DNA from: Chlorokybus atmophyticus
Taxonomy: Eukaryota > Streptophyta > Chlorokybophyceae > Chlorokybales > Chlorokybaceae
NCBI GenBank assembly: GCA_009103225.1
Contig: RHPI01003124.1
Coordinates: 62,001-126,000 of the forward strand
Reading direction: 5' to 3'
DNA: 64,000 bases
The translations under genes were made by a program, and so were the position numbers. Positions 36,616-46,700 of this stretch are shown piece after piece. How positions within the stretch are numbered: position 1 is the stretch's first letter; the number at the start of each line of letters is the position of its first letter. The notes beneath the pieces were generated by a model. That model saw only the letters and a list, made by a program, of their open reading frames with translations, was not told the origin of the DNA and ran no database searches.

Positions 36616-37229
36616 GCCTGCATCGCGCAACAAACCAACCATTGCAATACTCAACATCCAAAAAATGTTGTGACCAGTTGTCATGCTGTACACACCATCT
36701 ACATTGTCAAGTCAAATCAGCATGCCACCTGACGGACATACGAGCACCGTGATGCCTCACTGACGCTATACACAGATGTCAACCGAATAGTGGTAGAAGC
36801 GATGGAGAGCATCTCGAATCACGACTATGTGGCCTGATCAGGCCACGGTGTTACCACAACCAGGCTGACAGGCAGGGCAGGATTGCTAAGCAGGGGTCAG
36901 ATGCTGCATGCAAAGACTGGGCATTACCGCTCACACCGGCGACGCGCTCAGGCGACAAAGCTAGGAGAGCGCATGCACACAGCCGGACAAACGGAGGTCG
37001 TGGACCACCACCTTGGCGACGACGTCGGCGACGTGGGCGGCGACGACGCTGCGGGCGTCGCCGGCGTGACGTCACGCGTGACGACAGTTGTGACGAAACC
37101 CTAGAGTGGACATGACGTTAGCCGAAAGCGATTCTGCTTCCTGCGATCCAGCCTTACTCTACGGCTGCGTTGAGTCGACGCCTTTTGCGCAAATACCGAT
37201 CTTTGTTCATCCAACGGAGAAAGCGCAAT
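36616..37229. other. Upstream region of the histidine phosphatase; GAC-rich segment
   Basis: It contains a GAC/GTC-rich stretch (about 37000-37070) ending in TGACGTCACGCGTGACG, with a CRE-like palindrome TGACGTCA, then AAACCCTA (a telo-box-like motif). These are promoter-like words, but the gene they would serve is unclear; the open frames here are compositional. Confidence 0.4.
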
Positions 37230-38160
37230 CAACTTGCATACACACACACATGCACACACGTATATATACATATATGTGCATATATATATGCATACATATA
37301 TACGCATACGCATACGCATACATGCATATATATGCATATGTGTATGTATATATATGTATATATATACATATATCTGTGTATACATATGTATATATGTATA
37401 CACACACATATATATATGCATATATATTATGTATGTAGTATATACATATACATGCATATATATATGTGTGTGTGTGTGCGTATGCAAGTTGACCACCATA
37501 TGTACACACACACACGCACACCCAAAAAATACCATATATGTACATATGTTATGTACATATACATATACATATATACATATTCGTATATGTTCGTGCATAT
37601 ATATATATATATGGATGTCATATGTACGTGTATATGTGTTTATATATATACACATACATATATATGTATATTTGTATGTACACATACATACAAATATACA
37701 TATATATGTATGTGTGTGTATATCATCATAAACGTACGTAAGTATGTGTGTATATATATATAGAGAGAGAGAGAGAGATGCATAGATAGATAGATACATA
37801 GATAGATAGATACACTGTATCTATCCATATATATGATTTATGTATATGTATGTACATATATACATACATACATGTACATATATGTACAAATATACAGGTA
37901 TATATATGTCCATATATGTACATGTATACATGTATATACAGGTATATATATGTACATATATGTACATGTATATATGTATATATATACATACATAAATATA
38001 TATATGCTTATATATATTTATATATATACATATATATATGTATATGTGCATATTTAAACATTAACATACAATCACGCATATGACACACACGCACACATGC
38101 GCACACACACAGACATATACACATATATGTATACAAATAATCAGTATAGGTATACATATT
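37230..38160. repeat. About 0.93 kb TA/CA/TG alternating microsatellite block
   Basis: The block is almost pure alternating purine-pyrimidine (TATATG, TACATA, CACACA variants), with a short GA run and GATA repeats at about 37760-37812. Long frames of Tyr/Ile/Cys on both strands are artefacts of the repeat. Confidence 0.95.
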
Positions 38161-38439
38161 GATTTGAACAATTAATTGCGTATTCCTGGGATGGGCAGAA
38201 ACCACCCACAACCAACCTTGTGCTCTTTGCACGCCCATCCAGCGCCATGGCAAACAATCAGTATCGCGGCCGCCACCCCTCACGCCGTAACAAGCTTGGC
38301 CGACCATCATGGTCAATGATTGTGCGCAACATATCGGTTTGTCATCGGCGTCATCGGCGGAAGCCGTATATATTATAGGCAACGGCGGCGTTTGAGCGAT
38401 TCCGCCCAACTAGTGCAGCGACAATTTAAGCAAACATTT
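38161..38439. other. Repeat flank, no gene
   Basis: Mixed-composition DNA with GGCGTCATCGGCG words. I see no splice-supported exon. Confidence 0.4.
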
Positions 38440-38975
38440 TGGGCCTCGGCGGCCCCACGCCCGCTCTGCCAACCATAAGGAGCCAGTTGTCGCGGCAGCA
38501 CACGATGTGAGCACGGGTGACAACCCCAAAACCAAGCCTAAGCTGCGTCACAGCATCCGGTTGAAGAGACCCTCGCCCACTATCATACCCCCGTCAATAG
38601 CGTCATCGCAATTGTAGCATAACTCGATATCAACTTCTTAACCATCAGCGCCTTGGCTGATGTGACCTAGTGGAACACCCTCATGTTATAACGGTCACGA
38701 GCATATTGACGTTAGGGTTAGGCTGCGGCATTGGCCTCGCAGCGTCCAAGTGAGGAGTCGTGTTGGCCTTGAACATGTTTGGAATTGGCCTTGCTACCAT
38801 GCACACCTTTTTAAACGCGCCGACGACGCCTACGCCATTCGTCTTAGATTCTGCCAGAAAGGTGCAGACTCCCCCTCATTGACGCATCCGATGGAATAGG
38901 CTTATCCGTCGGCGAGACTTTAGCTTTGGCTAAAATCTCGTCGATGTTAGGCCTTATGGCTGGGGCCTTGCTATA
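38440..38975 (-). pseudogene. Decayed coding-like segments on the minus strand
   Basis: Several adjacent minus-strand pieces look protein-like yet are in different frames or interrupted by stops. 38970-38848 gives KAPAIRPNIDEILAKAKVSP and on to GSLHLSGRI then a stop, after a good acceptor (ccttatag). About 38800-38680 gives VARPIPNMFKANTTPHLDAA then NPNVNMLVTVIT and a stop. About 38640-38560 gives EVDIELCYNCDDAIDGGMIV then a stop. No family was recognised. It could be a decayed gene or mobile element, or real small exons of an unrecognised gene. Confidence 0.3.
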
Positions 38976-39674
38976 AGGTTAAAATCTTAGAAGCTCAATG
39001 CCCACCGTGTTAAACAGCTACAGGTGTACGAATAATCGAAGCCGCATAGGGAATGTAAACATATATGTCAATTTTCACTCTATAATGCCAACGACAAAAG
39101 GAAACAAACGAATACACATTAATACATATTAATACACACGCACACACACGCACACACACACATGTGTGTGGGTGTATCACACAGTGTCTACAAGTTTTTC
39201 AGTGGTCTGCCGTTTTTGCAAAATTGTAACTGAGTTATGGCGGCGCAAATTTGCCGCGCGTCTCTACGAGAAGTTGTTAATCACCATGTATGTGATCTTT
39301 GTATGTATGCCTTTTTTAGCAGTAAATGCAAATGCACTTGACTTGTTGTTGACAACTTCAACAACAACTCACACAATTGTAAGTTTTACACTATAGTGTA
39401 AGACTATGATATGAAGAAAGAATTTATCTGCAAAAATTGAGTTAATCTTATCGTCATCATCATACATACTTGTAAGGATTTTGTCATTGCAAACAACTTA
39501 TACTTTTACATTATATATTTTTCAATGCGAATGTGTTATACTAAATCCTCAAAGATTCTGTTGACTCCAAACTGCAAGAATTCTAGCATTTTGAAGGCTG
39601 CAAACAATCTGATGGTGTGCACGCAAAAAGAGTGGCATTCATTTTGTTCAACACTTATGCCGCCGTAGAGTGAG

Positions 39675-39811
39675 GTGCTGCTCTGCTGCGCAAGCAAGGC
39701 TTTGACATGGTGCCTTGGCAATGGAAACAGTACCAGAAGGATCCTCTTGCCATCAACCTGCCTAAGGTCCGCGCCAAGGCCAAGGCAGAGGAGAGTGTGG
39801 CTGAGCTTTAG
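39675..39811 (+). pseudogene. Orphan C-terminal-like coding fragment
   Basis: A frame of about 45 codons reads ALLRKQGFDMVPWQWKQYQK and then LPKVRAKAKAEESVAEL, ending in TAG at 39809-39811. A stop lies just upstream in frame (within GTAGAGTGAG), where an AG could serve as acceptor. The residue mix is protein-like, unlike neighbouring frames. No upstream exon was found; it is likely a gene fragment. Confidence 0.3.
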
Positions 39812-40095
39812 ACGTTGATGCGCGTGGAGGATGTACATGCAGCAGTACGTCAGCAACGGAGGTGCGCATATGTATGAGCGTGCACCTGCGCAGGGTGCAT
39901 CGTTTAGGCAGCATCTCACGGTTCTGACAAACTCTTGCGTACACTTGCCAACCACCTCAAAAACAACATTTAACAAACTCACCCTCCCCATGGCATGAGA
40001 ATGTACACATAAGTTGGAATTCCAGTTTCACCAATAAGATAGTGCAGTCTTGTTTATCACTGTGGTTCATTCTCCTTTTGCTATATTATGGGCAT

Positions 40096-40143
40096 TATAA
40101 CCGACGAGTGTGCCGCTTTACCGCGGCACACTCGTCGCTTATA
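40096..40143. repeat. 21-bp near-perfect hairpin
   Basis: Arms 40096-40116 and 40123-40143 pair with a single mismatch around a 6-base loop (tttacc). The stem core CGACGAGTGTGCCGC is perfect. No neighbouring gene explains it. Confidence 0.88.
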
Positions 40144-40675
40144 GTGCTCACAATGGGTAGGGATCAGGACTTTATGGTGATCTTCATGCACTCTCACACA
40201 CCCCACGACGCGCGTCCATTGTTATAGGCTGGTGCTTACGTGAATTGCACACTATACAATTTCATGACGACTTTGAATTTTAATTTAGTGTCCTCAACAA
40301 TGAAAGTCAATGATGCTGATAGTTGCTTTAAAACCCACCCAGCATCATCACGAATATGCGTGCACAATGCTTCAATTCTTGCTTGTTACGAAGACTATTC
40401 ATGATCAAATTTCACAATTGTGAGTGACACTGCAGTGGTGTGTGTGGCACAGACTTACACCGCAAAGGGGAGCTGGCGCGTGGGGTTTTGCATCGTCAAT
40501 CTGATATGTAGATTGGTTTCCACATACTCTGCCAAGCTTGCCTAGCTGTAAGGTTTTGGTGTTGAGTTGTATGGCGCCTATGACATTTATAGCCAATGTT
40601 GATAATGTCATAATTGTTTGCGGTGGCTAAGTTGAGTCTCATACGCACATACATGTGTGACTGGTTGTGTTTGTT

Positions 40676-40721
40676 GCTGACTTTGTGTGGGGATGTAGTT
40701 ACATCCCCACACAAAATCAGC
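40676..40721. repeat. 22-bp near-perfect hairpin with 2-base loop
   Basis: Arms 40676-40697 and 40700-40721 pair with one mismatch. The inner 16 bp (TTTGTGTGGGGATGTA and its complement) are perfect. It lies 540 bases from the preceding hairpin, in the same gene-free region. Confidence 0.88.
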
Positions 40722-41569
40722 TAGTGCAAATCCTGACTCCACATGATTTGCCAATAGGTTGCGTTTTATGGAATGGAAGGTGCATGGCCTATTGAAAAAA
40801 CAGTTGACTGCACCTACTATTGCTACACATACTGTAGCTACACTTGCTGCATACAAGCGGTATACATGTCGCTATCCGATCTGAACTCAATTCACCCACC
40901 GCGCACAACGCTACGCACAGAATTGGCCAAAACACACTGTATTTCATGCATCAAGTTGGTGCATGCTTTCATGGATACCTCCGCTGCATCCGCACATGTG
41001 CACACTAACTACAATTTACATAACACAAAATTTTGCGCCGACCCAAGACTATCATTGCGCACATGTACCTTACAACGTCGCAAAATTTACACGGTGACTA
41101 ACGAGAGACTGAGGGACTGTTGGATGCCTGACCCTATCTGACCCCAACGGACCTAACGACTTGGGCCACAAAGGGACTGAATAAACTGCCGGTGCGTATT
41201 GTGGACAATAATCAATTGCCGACCGCCGATCGTACAGTACAGTGGACTGTTGCCTATCTGTGATGACGTGACATGAACATATTTTGACGGCCGACCGCCG
41301 GTCATACTGCTTCCGTAACGGCGACCTACCTATAATGGCAATTAAGTGTATATTCAGGCCCCTAATGGCGGCGGTCGGTACCGGTGAGTCGGAGTTGACC
41401 CGCGGCCGGCCGTCGGCCGTACATAAGCCGTGGCGGCGACTAACCTACATTGGCAAGCAAGTGACCACTCAATCTCAACTAAGTCTGCTAAGAGGGACGA
41501 GCGATGGCGGCGAGTACCTGTCAGTCTGGTTATTTATACTCGGCACACTTAATGGAACAATAGCATCAT

Positions 41570-42119
41570 TGCGATGGTACAACAGTCCCATTAAAGTACC
41601 CTATACGGTACTCATCATTCAATGGTACAACGGTGCTGTCGTACCATTCCTGTGGTACGACTGTACCATTGAACTTGAAAACGTTGAGCGTTTAAAACGC
41701 AGTTGCATTTCAAACGCTGAACGGCTTCATTTATCAGGACAATTGTGCGGCGGCGACGGCGACGACGATGGCGGTTCGGCGGCGGTGGCGGCGGCGGCAC
41801 GGTTGGTGAGTTTGTGTATATGTGTGTACACAGAGTAGTTGAGTTGCATGTGCATGATGGCGTTATGTTAAGTGCAACCCGCCCTTCTTACAGGCCAGGC
41901 CAGGTGGCGGTGGCGGCGTCCAGGTAGGTGAGTTTCTTTGTATGTGTGTGTATGATGCCGTTGTGTTGACGCCCTTCTTGCCGACCAGGCCAAGCGGAGG
42001 AGGAGCGGCGAGGGCGGCGGAGGAGCGGCGGCGCAGGCACGGAGGAGCGGAGAGTGGAGGAGCGGCAGCTGAGTATAAGGGTAGAGTATATAGGGTAGTA
42101 GTAGTAATAGCTCAATGTT

Positions 42120-42153
<34 letters not shown>

Positions 42154-42430
42154 CTCAATGTAGTTTACATTGTAGCATAGCAACATGTTACAATGTTTAT
42201 TGTCATAATATTATATTACATATTTGTGACTCGCCGTCTCTCACAGTTGACGACAATCATATGCGATACCTGCTCGTGACTGAATGGTACCGATAAGCAT
42301 TGGGGACAGTGACGTCAGGTACCTTAAAGGTACCACAAAGTACCCCAAAGGTACCTGATAGTTGGGTACCTTCGAGGTACAGTCGCCGGTACCTAACTGT
42401 TGGGTACCGGTTAGTTAGGTCAAGTCCCCT
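41570..42430. repeat. GGTAC/GTACC-rich region with trinucleotide repeats
   Basis: Words TGGTAC, GTACCA and GGTACC recur in both orientations at 41570-41680 and again at 42315-42430. At 41618-41674 they form a bulged inverted repeat. Between them lie CGG/GAC runs (41746-41800), GGA/GCGG runs (41995-42070) and a (TAG)n microsatellite of about 12 units (42118-42155) flanked on both sides by AGCTCAATG. Two imperfect copies of a GGTGAGTTT...CGCCCTTCTT...CCAGGCC unit start near 41812 and 41927. It looks like a degenerate non-coding repeat, possibly a non-autonomous element. Confidence 0.55.
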
Positions 42431-42479
42431 TTGCTTGACTGATGGGTATTTGACAGGTACCTGTCAGAATAGGTCAGTC

Positions 42480-43475
42480 CCTTAATTGAAACGGCCGCCG
42501 ACTAATGGTGATGGCCGTTATACTCAGGTCTCTCTATCGAGATTACAGGTGGACTGAGGTACGACAGTCTAAGTGAGTCCTCAGGTGCACGGCCGTTGCC
42601 CATATTTCATCGGCCGGCAGGGGAAACAATTTGCGACGAGGTCAAGCTATCTTGTACCGATGATGATCTCTTCAAGGTTGGCATACACGCAATGTATGCC
42701 CCGCGAGAGGTATAGAGTTTCTAATACCAAGGCTTGAATATGCTAGCGGAACATTTGGAAGACCACGCTGCCCCCTTGCTGGTGGTGGGGAACTTGAATG
42801 CCGTATACTACATAGCCACTGCTTGTAAATATTGGACCACAGAAGCTGACATTACCACCGCACACCCGTGCCACATTCTCTCTTAGAGAGTGTCGTACGT
42901 GAAAATCTCTTTTAACGTACAACACCCTCTCAGATTGACAAAATATCGAATAATAATTTTACATAAGGCAAATTGACACCGTTATAGTCATTGTCACACT
43001 TTAGATAAGGACAATCGCTGCTAGTTAAGAGTATTACTATAACAAGAAAATATGTATATGATTAACATGTATTTAATTGTGACTGTTATACCTTGCTATG
43101 GTGAGCGCTTGTCCTTACATGGAGTGATATGAATTTTGATGTATTGATCGCTTGTCATTGCATTGAGTTGCCCGACTCTTTGTCTGGATGGATCACATGT
43201 ATGTTATAAGAACAATGCCGGTATTGGTTTTGATGCTAATACCTCGGTACAACGACAGAGTTCAAATAGCATTCATGCGTTGTAGTGACTATTGGCCCAT
43301 TGAGTCATGACATTGGAGGAACGACACCTCCGTGTAGTGATAAAATGTCCACACATTCGAAGCCACTATATCGAGGGTAGAGTGTCTACTAGGCTGCGGT
43401 GTAGTGCGTGCCGCACAAGATCTCTGCACGTGAGCCCAAAATAGCACAGCAGAGAGTCTCTCCTAAGCTGCCCGT
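42480..43475. other. AT-rich intergenic DNA, nothing recognised
   Basis: No exon, repeat family or RNA gene was recognised here. Confidence 0.4.
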
Positions 43476-43530
43476 TACCCTATCGTACCCTAACGGATTA
43501 GGGTTGGGATTAGGTTAGGGCTAAGGGTTT
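43476..43530. repeat. Degenerate telomere-like (TTAGGG/CCCTAA) cluster
   Basis: It reads CCCTAACGGATTAGGGTTGG then GATTAGGTTAGGGCTAAGGG, about 200 bases upstream of the dynein start codon. It could be an interstitial telomere-like relic or telo-box-type promoter words. Confidence 0.6.
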
Positions 43531-43728
43531 TTCTCCCCCCCTGGCAGGGTGGGCAGGCGGCGGCGGAGGCAGCGGAGAATGCCACGTGGCTCGATGGGAT
43601 CAGAGGTTGTGAATAAGCAGGAAGCAAGTGCTTAGCCCCTGCTAGCTCGCTTGATAAGGTTGTGCTAGAGACGGTGATTCAAGGAGCAGATCCATGAGGG
43701 TATAGAGGTAGTTGGTTGGGGGAAGGAC

Positions 43729-46700
43729 ATGCCGGAGGAGGCCGCTGCCGCCGCCTTGCGGCTGGCGGCCAAACCTTCAAGACCTGTGCAGCATCTACCC
43801 AGAGGTACGTGCAACAGTAGTCTGATCTTGTCGAGCATGTGTAAAAGATCTGATTCAGAAAGCATAGCGTAGACCGTGTAGGACACGCAATGCGAGTCAC
43901 TGAGCAGCAATCATGCTCTATCTGCATGCATCGGATTGTGTACCAAGTCACCTAGTCGGCAAGCGTATCAACTGGCAATCTTGACAGTGGAACAGGATAG
44001 GTCTTGTCAGTCATGCACGTGCGAGTGCGTGCCTGTGGATGCGCATGCGCATGTATCCGTGTGTGTGTGTGGAGGAATGTGTGTGGTTGTGTGTGTGTGT
44101 GGAGGTGGGGAGGAGGCGTGCGTGTATGTGTGTGGGCGTGCGCATGCGCGTGTTTAGGTGTGTGTGCGCGCGCATGTGCGCGCATGTGTTGCTTCAATCT
44201 CTCCAGGCAATGCTTCAAGCTACTCTTGTCTTGCATGCAAAGCAGTTCTGCTTTCCTTGTTGCCATGAGGCATGAATGAGTACCGCCTCTGTACGCAGTA
44301 CCACTGTTCTCCAGCGACAATGAAGACGTCTTGTTCACCCACAATGCCACCAGCAATTCAATTCAAGAGGTATACTTAGACGTGCACAATGCATGCACGT
44401 GCGCCACAATGTGTGTCACACAGCATGGAGTGATCATGGTCGTCTTGGCCGGTGCATGCAGGCCAACATGCGGTCGGCGCCCCTCGAACCGAAAGTCATG
44501 GTTCCGTACGATGTCCGCATCGGGGAAACACCCCGCAAAGTCCAGATTGAAAGGTGAGAGACAACATTTGCAGTTGTCATCATGTCCACGCGCACACGCA
44601 CACACAGGCGGGTAAGTACACATGCACGCGCACGTACACGTATGTACGTACATGCGCATGTGCTCCACACTTGCACGCCTACACGCACGAACAAGCACGT
44701 GCGCACGCGCGCATGCACGCGCAAGCTTGCACGTATGCCTGCACGCATACACAGGCACATGCACACATGCACCCACCCACCCACCCACCCACACGTACGC
44801 GCGCACACGCATTTAACCCCTCCCCCCCTCCTTCCCTCCCCTCAGGCGCAAGCGCCAGTTCGCCTCCCACGACCTCCTCGCCCTCCTCTCTTCCGCCGGC
44901 GTCGGTCGCCTCTCCTCCGGCTCCTCCGCCCTGACCGTCCCGCCCTCCCCTCTCGACCTCTGCATCTTCGACGACGACGACGCGTGGGAGACGCGCGCGG
45001 CATCGGAGTGGGGAGGGGAGGGGAGGAACCCGGCCAAAGGAGTGAAGAGGTAGGGTGGGTGGTGGGGGTGGGGTTGTTGTTGTTGTTGTTGGTGGTGGTG
45101 CTCAGTCGAGGAATGGTGTGTTGTCATGGATGTGCAGGTTTGCTAGTGGCAACCTGTTTTGTGAATGGAAGCATGGTCGTAGATGCACAACGCTGCGTCT
45201 GCGTCTGTCGTGTTGGTGATATTGTTGGTTGGGGTGGGGGTGGGGGGGGTGATGTGTGTGTTTGCGTGTAGGGATGGTACTGGAGTGGTTAGGTATGTGG
45301 ATTGCCATGTTGTGGGGGCGGACGTGCAGAAGAACACTTTTGAGGTGGAGTGGGACGCGACGGGGGAGCGACAGTGGCTACCGAGGTGAGTTGGTTTTTG
45401 TTGTGGTGGTTGTGGGTGTAGTGGTGTAAGGCTTATCTATGACGTCCCACATACAGGATTGACATCTGCTTTCAAGCTGAAGATCCTGTGCTGTATGTCA
45501 AGCGCGTGGCAGCAGCCTACGCCCTTCGCGCTCGCACGGAGTCGCTATTGGTATGCTTTGTCCGAGCGCATGAGAGGGCTCGTGAGGGGAAGGTGTGGTG
45601 TGTTGAACTGATGGACTGTGTATCAACTGCAGCGCTACAATCTGTATCTGGATTGCATGCCAACGGAGGATGTGAACATGCTGACGCCGGAGCAAGTGAA
45701 TCGACTTTTGGCATACACTCTGAACACAAAGGTTGTTTGTCATATGAAAATCCAAGCCTATGCTTGCACTTGCACACACGCATGTACACACAATCATTTT
45801 CACAAATGTACGCACGCACACATGCACGCACGCACACACCAACATCGACAACTGTCACAGTCACTGAAGGACAAGCAAGCGGATACGGCGCCTTTGCTGG
45901 CGGAGGTGAGGTTGGACTATGCGCGCACGATGAACAAGATCGCCTTCGATGGCACCATTGGCGTGGGCTCGCGCAACGGCAACAACAGCAAGCGCCGCCG
46001 TGTGATCGACCCGGAGATGCTTGTCGACCTCGGCAACGATGTGTTCCCGGAGGAGCCAATACGCCCCACACCAGAGTATGATACCTGTTGTAACACATGA
46101 CTGCGTGTGCAGACAAGAGTGTGTGAACACGTGACTGGCTCACACACGTGCGTGCGTACAGATGCGCTACAGTGAAGATGCCTGCTTATGACTTCACCGA
46201 GCAGCTCAGCGAGTTCTCTTTCCGCACCTTCCTGACCAAAAGCGAGGTGTTGGTAGCCCTGAACAAGGTGAACCTGTTGTCCTGTCGTGTTGTTGTTGTT
46301 GTTGTTGTGTCGTTGGCGCGCTCGCACGTGTGTATGTTGGAGTGCCGACACGTGGGTACATGTCTCAAGGTGCGGGTGGAGTGCCTCAAGGTCAGCAAGC
46401 AGTCCCTCCTCTCCACCTACCACACCAAGAGTCTCCGTCTCGAGGAGTTCGAGCAGACCCAGGCCCAGACCCAGGAGCAGGCCGCCAGCCACCTCAAGGA
46501 CAGCTGGGTCGTCATGCTGAAAAACAGCATACGCAACGCCTTCAAGGATGTCGGAAAGGGGTGGTTCAACCTGCATGAGAAGAACCTGGAGACGTACCAG
46601 GGGAGCAAAATGAAACGGTTCCTTACCATGGTGAGAAACAGAGACTTGACACGTGTGGGTGCGCGTGCGCGTGCGTGTGCGTGGGTGCGTGTGCATGCAT

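Noticed and set aside
37101-38409. Long Tyr/Ile/Cys-rich frames on both strands
   Set aside because: Products of the TA/CA microsatellite; no protein-like composition.
39536-39991. 151-codon minus-strand frame
   Set aside because: Composition is unconvincing; the opposite strand holds a better protein-like fragment (39675-39811).
41284-41838. 184-codon plus-strand frame
   Set aside because: Lies in GTAC and trinucleotide repeat DNA, has no splice or family support and repeats WYN/WYD words created by the repeat.
43476-43530. Telomere-telomere fusion point
   Set aside because: A fusion would read TTAGGG then CCCTAA; here the order is CCCTAA then TTAGGG and the repeats are few and degenerate.
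44363-45337. Numerous frames in dynein introns and antisense to its exons
   Set aside because: Repeat-derived (Cys/Val/Arg or His/Thr/Ala runs) or antisense shadows of GC-rich exons.
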